Source: Ciona intestinalis (Eukaryota > Chordata > Ascidiacea > Phlebobranchia > Cionidae). From it: a DNA stretch of 64,000 nt. A model generated the notes under the pieces. That model was not told the DNA's origin, made no database searches, and saw only the letters and a program-made list of their open reading frames with translations. The stretch's first letter is position 1. Each line of letters starts with the position of its first letter. Shown here piece by piece: positions 58,027 through 64,000 of this stretch. The stretch covers positions 22,224 through 86,223 of the forward strand of contig NW_004190386.2 of the NCBI RefSeq assembly GCF_000224145.3, given 5' to 3'. A program made the translations under genes and the position numbers.

Positions 58027-61000
58027 TCAAAACAGATCATCTCCATATGTAACCAGTGTTCTGCTGTCTGGAATTGAAGCTCCTTTGTCCCCTCTTTCAG
58101 CTGTAGATAAAATTAAAATGGTCAACACTGTTTTTTTTTAAATAATAGTCATTACTATTTTTATAAGAAGAAATGGTCAACACTGATTTTTGGAAGAAAT
58201 AAAAATGGTCAACACTGCTTTTTAAAAAATAGGTCAACACTGTTTTAGTCCTAAGTATTTTAAACCCATTTAAAGTTAAATAAATGAATGTGACTTATTT
58301 ATCTTCGCGTCACAGGGAAATGACAGTCGTTATGACACAGATGTTCTGTTTCATACACCTCGTGCCAGCTTACGAGCTACCGAGTATGTTACTTTGTGGG
58401 GGATGATTTTTAGAAAATTTAATTTTTTTAACCTTTTTCTGACAATTAAGGCAGTTTGCCAGTAAGTGTCTTGCCCAAAGACACATACGCCTACAATGGT
58501 AGTAGCGTCAATCTTTTAGGCTACAAGTGATCAGGCTAACCACGGTCCTATTTAGTTGCATTTTTTCCCTAAAAAAGTTTACAAAAAAAATTACAAAAAA
58601 ATCGAAAATTTTTTTTACCCAGGCCGCCCCATGGGGTTTCCTGTGTAACCGAAGCCAATAGAGGTTGGTGCCTGGCTAGCGACACTTTTACGCGACAATC
58701 GTCAACCAGCGAATCATCTAATTCAGAAATAGCGTGTTCGGCTGCTTCAAATGTGTCATAGGATACAAACGCTGAACTAAAAGTATAAAAAATATATAAT
58801 TTTAGTTGGTTTATTAAATGTAACTTATTTATCCTTAAGTGGTAGGGCAATGAAAGTTGTTATAGCACAGGTGTCCTGTTTCATACACCTCGTGCCTGCT
58901 TTTAAGTTGTAAATGAATGTAACTTGTTTAATTCTTGAATGGCAAGGTGACGACAGTAGATATAACACGGGTGTTCTGTTTTACACTTCGTGCCTGCTGA
59001 GAAGTTACCATGTATGTAACTTATTTATCCTCGCATGGCGGAGCAACGAGAGTCATTACTCCATCTCGTTATAACACGGGTGTTCTGTTTCATACACTCG
59101 TGCCAGCTTACGAGTTACCATGTATGTAACTTTATGAGTGATAGTTTTTTTTTGTATGGCTGACAATTTAGACAACCTATTAGTGACCACTGGGTTGGAG
59201 CAATTGCCGTTAAGTGTCTTGCCCAAGGATACATACGCTCACAATGGTAGCAGTACAGAAACCGAACACTATCAAAATAGTAGAAATACATTAACAAATA
59301 AGTAAATTACAAAAAAACAACAAAATTACTTTTTCTCCCTTTCCATATTAACTTTTATGATATTTCCAAATTTTGAAAAATATTGTTCAATCATTTTTTC
59401 GCTGACAACGTAACCATGTACGTACAATGTGTTGCCTGTATAAAAAAAGTAAATTAATCAATGTAACCTATTTATCCTTACATGGCTGGAAAAAGACAGT
59501 AGTTATATAGCACTGGTGTTCTGTTTCATACACCTTGTGCTCGTTTACGAGTTTACACTTAACTTTGCAACTTTTTATCCTCGCGTGGTGGGGCAACGAT
59601 AGTAATTATAACGTGGGTGTGCTGTTTCATACACCTCATGCTCGCTTACGAATTACTACATAGACAACCCATTAGTGACCACTGGGTTGGAGTAATTGCC
59701 GTTAAGTGTCTTGCCCAAGGACACATACACCCATACACCCACAATAGTAGCAGCGACGTTTTTTAAACCCTCAACCTCTTATTTTTCAAAACAGTGCCAA
59801 AAATTAGCACCCATAAAACACAACAGTAATAATAAAAAAAGACCTGTACTACACAGATTAATAAAATAAAAAAAGTTTTTAAAAATCGCAAAACACTGTC
59901 CACTACCTACCTTTTCTGGGAGCTTTTTTCTCAGTTTTCTTTTCTCTTCTTGGAGCTCTTGTCCTTTGTTCTTTCTTAGGTTTATAGTGCTCACTTATCG
60001 GTTGGGCATTATCAGTGTCCTAGGAGTTAATTAAACCCGCAGTTAAATAAAACAGAAAATTATAACAGACTTCTAATAAATGAATGTAACTTTTTATCAT
60101 TAAAAAAGCTGTTCTGTTTTGTGCCCGCTTCCCAGTTCAGTGTCTTCCCCAAGAACACACACCTTAATGGTAGCAGTATGCCCACTAATCGGGCCTTGAA
60201 CCCAGACTGCAGTGCTAGAAGCAGTTGCGCTAACCACTCCACCACAACGCCAGATATAATGTCTACTAAAATGAGCTAAGCGGGCACAAGGTGTATGAAA
60301 CAGAACACCCGCGTTATAACAACTGTTGTTGCCCGCCACACAAGATTAAACAAATTACATTTATTCATTCATTCATAAAACCTTACCAATTTAGATATTT
60401 TGCTTTCAGCAATTTCTTCATTGTCTGTACCAGTACTGTCACTGCCAGTGCTAAACGACTGAAATGTTGAGCGTTTTGTTTGATCTGTTTCCTGGTTTTA
60501 AAAATTGAATTATTTTTAAAATATATAATAACAAAAATGTAGTTAATTTTTTTTATACACCAGACAGTCAGACACACATGGTGTATTCGTACACTTCATG
60601 CTCACTGTCAAGTTATAACATGGGTGACTTCTTATACACCAGACACACATGGTGTATTCATACACTTCATGCTCACTGTTGAGTTATAACATGAGTGTCT
60701 TCTTATACACCAGACACACATGGTGTATTCATACACCTCATGCTTACTGTTGAGTTATAACATGGGTATCTTCTCATACACCAGACACACATGGTGTATT
60801 CATACACCTCATGCTCACTGTTGAGTTATAACATGGGTATCTTCTCATACACCAGACACACATCAACAAAATCTCACCGTTGTAAGTTTCCTTTTCAAAT
60901 TTGAAGACCGTTTAAACGCCGTTTTCTTTTCTGCTTTTACGTGAATGGCCCCAGATTTTAGCAGCTGTTTTGCAGCCTCAGTATTAGCTGCGGCATTGAA

Positions 61001-62297
61001 GGACTTTATTGGTTTTACAGCTAATTTCTGTTTCGTTGCGAGAAAATCTTGTGGCTTAGTGCCTGGACCTTTAGTACCCTGGGTAACAAGAAAAAATTGT
61101 CATTTTTTTATGAATGAATGAATGTAACTTGCTTTATCCTCGCGTGGCTGGAAAACGACCGTTTTTATAACACTGGTGTTCTGTTTCATACACCTCGTGT
61201 CGGCATACAAGTTACCATATACCTTGTACCAGCTTACGAGTTACCAAGTATGTTACTTTGTGGGTGATTGAACTGAGGCAACTAATTTATCCAACCATTT
61301 GTACTATAGTACTTTTAGTGTATTTTTTCTGGTCGTATATATGTACCAGACTGCAGAGTATGGCAGGTGCACGCGCGATTTTTTTACAGACTTTCGGTTA
61401 TGCACGCCACAATTTGTCCTACGCACGCCAATTAATTAAACAAAGAAAAAAATACGTATTAAATTAAGTAAGATTTCCTAACGTGGCTTGAAAATGTACA
61501 TGCTTTGCACGCAGATTTTTAATGATAGCACGCGCGAACGCGAAAAATAACCGTCTTGCACGCGCGAGATGTCGTCAGGAACTGCCATACTTTGCAGACT
61601 GGTATATGTAAGTGCTATTCTATATGGGTGAGGTTTTTGTCAGCGGCAAAGTGGTTAGCGCGCCTGCCTCTTACCCAGAGGTAATGGGTTCAATGCTCAT
61701 CGCTGCTACCATTGTGGGCGTATGTGTCCTTGGGCAAGACACCTAACGGCAATTGGTAAAAATAATCACCCACAAAGTAAGTTTTTTATGAAATTAATGT
61801 AAAACTTACTGGCAATATTGTTTTATTTTGTTTGTTTGAAGACGCAGTGTTTCCAGAACTTTCTTCTTGAGCTTGCTTTCGTTTTAACGTCAAAACTTTG
61901 AGTTCTTTTTTCTAAAAAAGCTATGTTACTTATGCAAAGTTTTTATATTACTTAAGTTAAAAAGTTATGTAAAGTTTAAGTTTTTATATTATTACAGTTA
62001 AAAACGTTATGTTTTGCAAAGTTTATATTTTAATAAAGTAAAGTAATTTAAAAATAGCAATTTCACATAAGTTAAATTTTATTTATTCATTCATACACCT
62101 CACAATAAAAATTTACTCCCAAGGGTGAGGTTTGATTCTAGAACCATCAGGTCACAAACTCAAAGCTCTGTACATGAGCTAAACAAACCATTTTTAACCA
62201 ATATACAAACGAATTAAATACTGACCAAATTCCGTAAAACTTCGTATTGACGCTTCAGCATTTGCTCTTCTTCAGTAAGTTTTGAAGAGAAAACCAT
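58027..62297 (-). CDS. nelfe: NELFE orthologue, negative elongation factor complex subunit E
   Basis: Eight exons (minus): 62297-62226, 61911-61810, 61078-60878, 60491-60387, 60019-59911, 59435-59330, 58776-58619, 58100-58027 (TGA). They give 308 codons plus stop, with all phases consistent. The N-terminal exon encodes a charged helix (LTEEEQMLKRQYEVL). Exon 3 holds the conserved AAKQLLKSGAI and KTAFKRSSNLKRKL segment. Exons 5-7 give KKAPRKGNTLYVHGY, a single RRM with an RNP1-like NSAFVSY, and LARHQPLLASV plus WGGL. The last exon ends TLVTYGDDLF, as in the vertebrate C-terminus. Human NELFE is about 380 aa and contains a long Arg-Asp repeat, which is absent here. NELF pauses RNA polymerase II near promoters; subunit E binds nascent RNA. 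An AAAATGG start context lies 4 nt after an AG, so a spliced-leader acceptor is possible. Confidence 0.92.
58118..58245 (-). repeat. Reverse-complement copies of the GTGTTGACC repeat in nelfe
   Basis: Four copies of GGTCAACACTG followed by T-rich or A-rich spacers in the last nelfe intron. Confidence 0.7.
58285..59760 (-). mobile_element. SINE copies in nelfe introns
   Basis: Copies at 58285-58550, 58815-59260 (three tails and one body) and 59455-59760. All are oriented like nelfe, with exons 58776-58619 and 59435-59330 between them. Confidence 0.6.
60556..60866 (-). repeat. 71-bp minisatellite array in nelfe
   Basis: About four units, ending some 10 bp before the donor of nelfe exon 61078-60878. 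Confidence 0.87.
61344..61604. mobile_element. MITE with 23-bp terminal inverted repeats and TATG target duplication
   Basis: Ends TACCAGACTGCAGAG... and the inverse ...CTTTGCAGACTGGTA match at 21 of 23 positions. Both flanks read TATG (61340-61343 and 61605-61608), a 4-bp target site duplication. The interior carries several ACGCGCG stretches and no long frame. It lies in the second intron of nelfe and is unrelated to the TAGTAGGG MITE family. Confidence 0.65.
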
Positions 62298-63805
62298 TTT
62301 GCTGATTTTTTAGCGGAATAAAGCCAAAAATTAAACAGGTTTTGAATACGTTATAATAAATTTTTGAATAAAGGTACTTTCCCTCTTAAGTAAAAGGGAC
62401 TTTACCTAATTTGACACCATTTTTGTAATGTACGAATTGAATATTTACGTTTACATACGAATATTAGTAGCTTTTAGTGCGCATTTTATGCTTTAAATTT
62501 GACAGAATCGGTCAATTTACAATAATTTTGGGAAGAAATGTCAAAATTTTGGGTAAAATGCAAAAAACTATTTGTATTTTGACACCATTTTCGGTAATAA
62601 ATTTTTTTAATGGGGCCATACGACACGTCGTACCAAGAATTCGAAACTCTTTGCTAGTTTAAATAGAAACGTAGGCAATTTACCATAAGACGGAAAAAAC
62701 GATCAAAAAAGACGAAAAAATGCGTAAATATATATTATATTATAACTCAGCATTTAATATTCAGTTGTAAAATAGTTTGGCTAGGAAAACTTTTTAAACA
62801 TATAATAAATTTTAAAGTTTTATAAAAATAATACTGGTAATTCATGTAGGCCTTTTGATTTTTTTTTGCAAATTTATTATCTACGTTTATGGCTAGTAGG
62901 CTACACAGTGTATGAATTAGGAATGAGGCGTATGAATACACCATGTGCGTCTGGTGTATAAGAAGACATCCATGTTATAACTCAACAGTGAGCGTGAGGT
63001 GTATGAATACACCATGTGCGTCTGGTGTATAAGAAGACACCCATGTTATAACTCAACAGTGAGCATGAGGTGTATGAATACACCATGTGTGTTTGGTGTA
63101 TAAAAAGACACCCATGTTATAACCCAACAGTGAGCATGAGGTGTATGAATACATCATGTGTGTCTGGTGTATAAGAAGACACCCATGTATAACTGAACAG
63201 TGAGCATGAGGTGCATGAATACATCATGTGTGTTTGGTGTATAGAAAGACACCCATGTTATAACTCAACAGTGAGCATGAGGTGTATGAATACACCATGT
63301 GTGTTTGGTGTATAAGAAGACACCCATGTTATAACTCAACAGTGAGCATGAGGTGTATGAATACATCATGTGTGTTTGGTGTATAAAAAGACACCCATGT
63401 TATAACTCAACAGTGAGCATGAGGTGTATGAATACATCATGTGTGTCTGGTGTATAAGAAGACACCCATGTTATAACTGAACAGTGAGCATGAGGTGTAT
63501 GAATACACCATGTGCGTCTGGTGTATAGAAAGACACCCATGTATAACTCAACAGTGAGCATGAGGTGCATGAATACATCATGTGTGTTTGGTGTATAAAA
63601 AGACACCCATGTTATAACTCAACAGTGAGCATGAGGTGTATGAATACATCATGTGTGTCTGGTGTATAAAAAGACACCCATGTTATAACTCAACAGTGAG
63701 CATGAGGTATGATTACATCATGTAATGTCTGTGTATATAAGTCACCCAATTATAACTGAACATCAAATATTGATACACCTTATATAGTGGACTCTTAGAG
63801 CAAAA
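62298..63805. other. Divergent intergenic region nelfe-amdhd2
   Basis: About 600 bp of AT-rich sequence next to nelfe, then the 71-bp array. The promoter of amdhd2 must overlap or lie beyond the array unless the mRNA is trans-spliced. Confidence 0.6.
62905..63740 (+). repeat. 71-bp minisatellite array upstream of amdhd2
   Basis: About eleven units, the longest array in the window, ending about 65 bp before the amdhd2 start codon. Confidence 0.9.
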
Positions 63806-64000
63806 ATGGACGCCAACAAAATCGTCCAATTTCACAACTGTCGGATCCTAAGAAACCACTGTCTTATTTGGGACGACCTCTGGGTCAGGAATGGCATCAT
63901 ACAAAATCCAAGACTTCTGTTTTTCGAAGAGAAAAAAGGCTCCGATATTAAAATTGACTGTAAAGGAAAAATTTTATCGCCTGGTTTTATAGACCTTCAA
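63806..64000 (+). CDS. amdhd2: AMDHD2 orthologue, N-acetylglucosamine-6-phosphate deacetylase (5' end only)
   Basis: The open frame from ATG 63806 to the window edge gives 65 codons. It matches the N-terminal beta-sandwich part of eukaryotic NagA-type deacetylases: VQFHNCRILRNHCLIWDDLW, a LLFFEEKK strand, then GKILSPGFIDLQ, the segment that leads into the metal-binding barrel (GFID(L/V)Q). The enzyme removes acetate from GlcNAc-6-phosphate in amino-sugar catabolism and in hexosamine pathway control. The catalytic histidines lie beyond the edge. The ATG follows TTAG|AGCAAAA closely, a possible trans-splice acceptor. A 71-bp minisatellite array ends about 60 bp upstream. Confidence 0.9.
   Translation, partial: MDANKIVQFHNCRILRNHCLIWDDLWVRNGIIQNPRLLFFEEKKGSDIKIDCKGKILSPGFIDLQ

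Larger units (their letters stand above)
60070..61790. mobile_element. Further SINE pieces in nelfe introns
   Basis: Minus-oriented 60070-60240 with head GCGCTAACCACTCCACCAC, plus-oriented tail 60275-60375, minus-oriented tail 61108-61260 and plus-oriented head 61640-61790. Confidence 0.5.

Overview
This window is animal nuclear DNA and looks like a tunicate of the Ciona intestinalis/robusta type. It is AT-rich, with compact multi-exon genes and GT-AG introns. It is filled with short interspersed elements carrying tRNA-like heads and TGAA/TTCA tails, and with ~190 bp MITEs whose ends read TAGTAGGGTGGGG. There are five runs of N. No prokaryotic feature is present. All gene models were built by hand from reading-frame continuity, splice sites, phase and protein-family resemblance.

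Left part, 1-9.2 kb, minus strand: a secreted protein with a signal peptide, two 10-cysteine LU (Ly6/uPAR) domains and at least three CUB domains. It runs off the left edge. From 9.2 to 22.4 kb lies a repeat-rich intergenic region. It holds many MITEs, a GC-richer block at 17.3-19.9 kb with a possible small basic gene, and a ~100 bp segment with several perfect, mutually exclusive hairpins.

Centre, 22.4-44.9 kb, plus strand: a large secreted or extracellular protein with a signal peptide, nine CUB domains separated by Pro/Thr-rich linkers, one LU domain and the start of a vWA domain. Its 3' end is lost in a 354-N gap. Within it, 1.3-1.6 kb appears twice around another gap, and splice phases show that this is an assembly (haplotype) duplication. 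From 45.5 to 49.8 kb on the minus strand is a third secreted gene: a signal peptide, a poly-Thr stalk and at least five tandem six-cysteine modules. Its 3' end is lost in the same gap.

Right part, 53.3-64 kb, is housekeeping in character. A DAXX orthologue (H3.3 chaperone, plus strand) converges on an NELFE orthologue (NELF complex RNA-binding subunit, minus strand). The first exon of AMDHD2 (N-acetylglucosamine-6-phosphate deacetylase, plus strand) runs off the right edge. In human both DAXX and NELFE lie in the MHC region of chromosome 6p21, so their adjacency here is notable.

The three secreted genes share building blocks (CUB, LU, vWA, small disulfide modules, Thr-rich stalks) joined through phase-1 introns. 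This is typical of exon-shuffled recognition or matrix proteins. Their actual roles cannot be read from the sequence.
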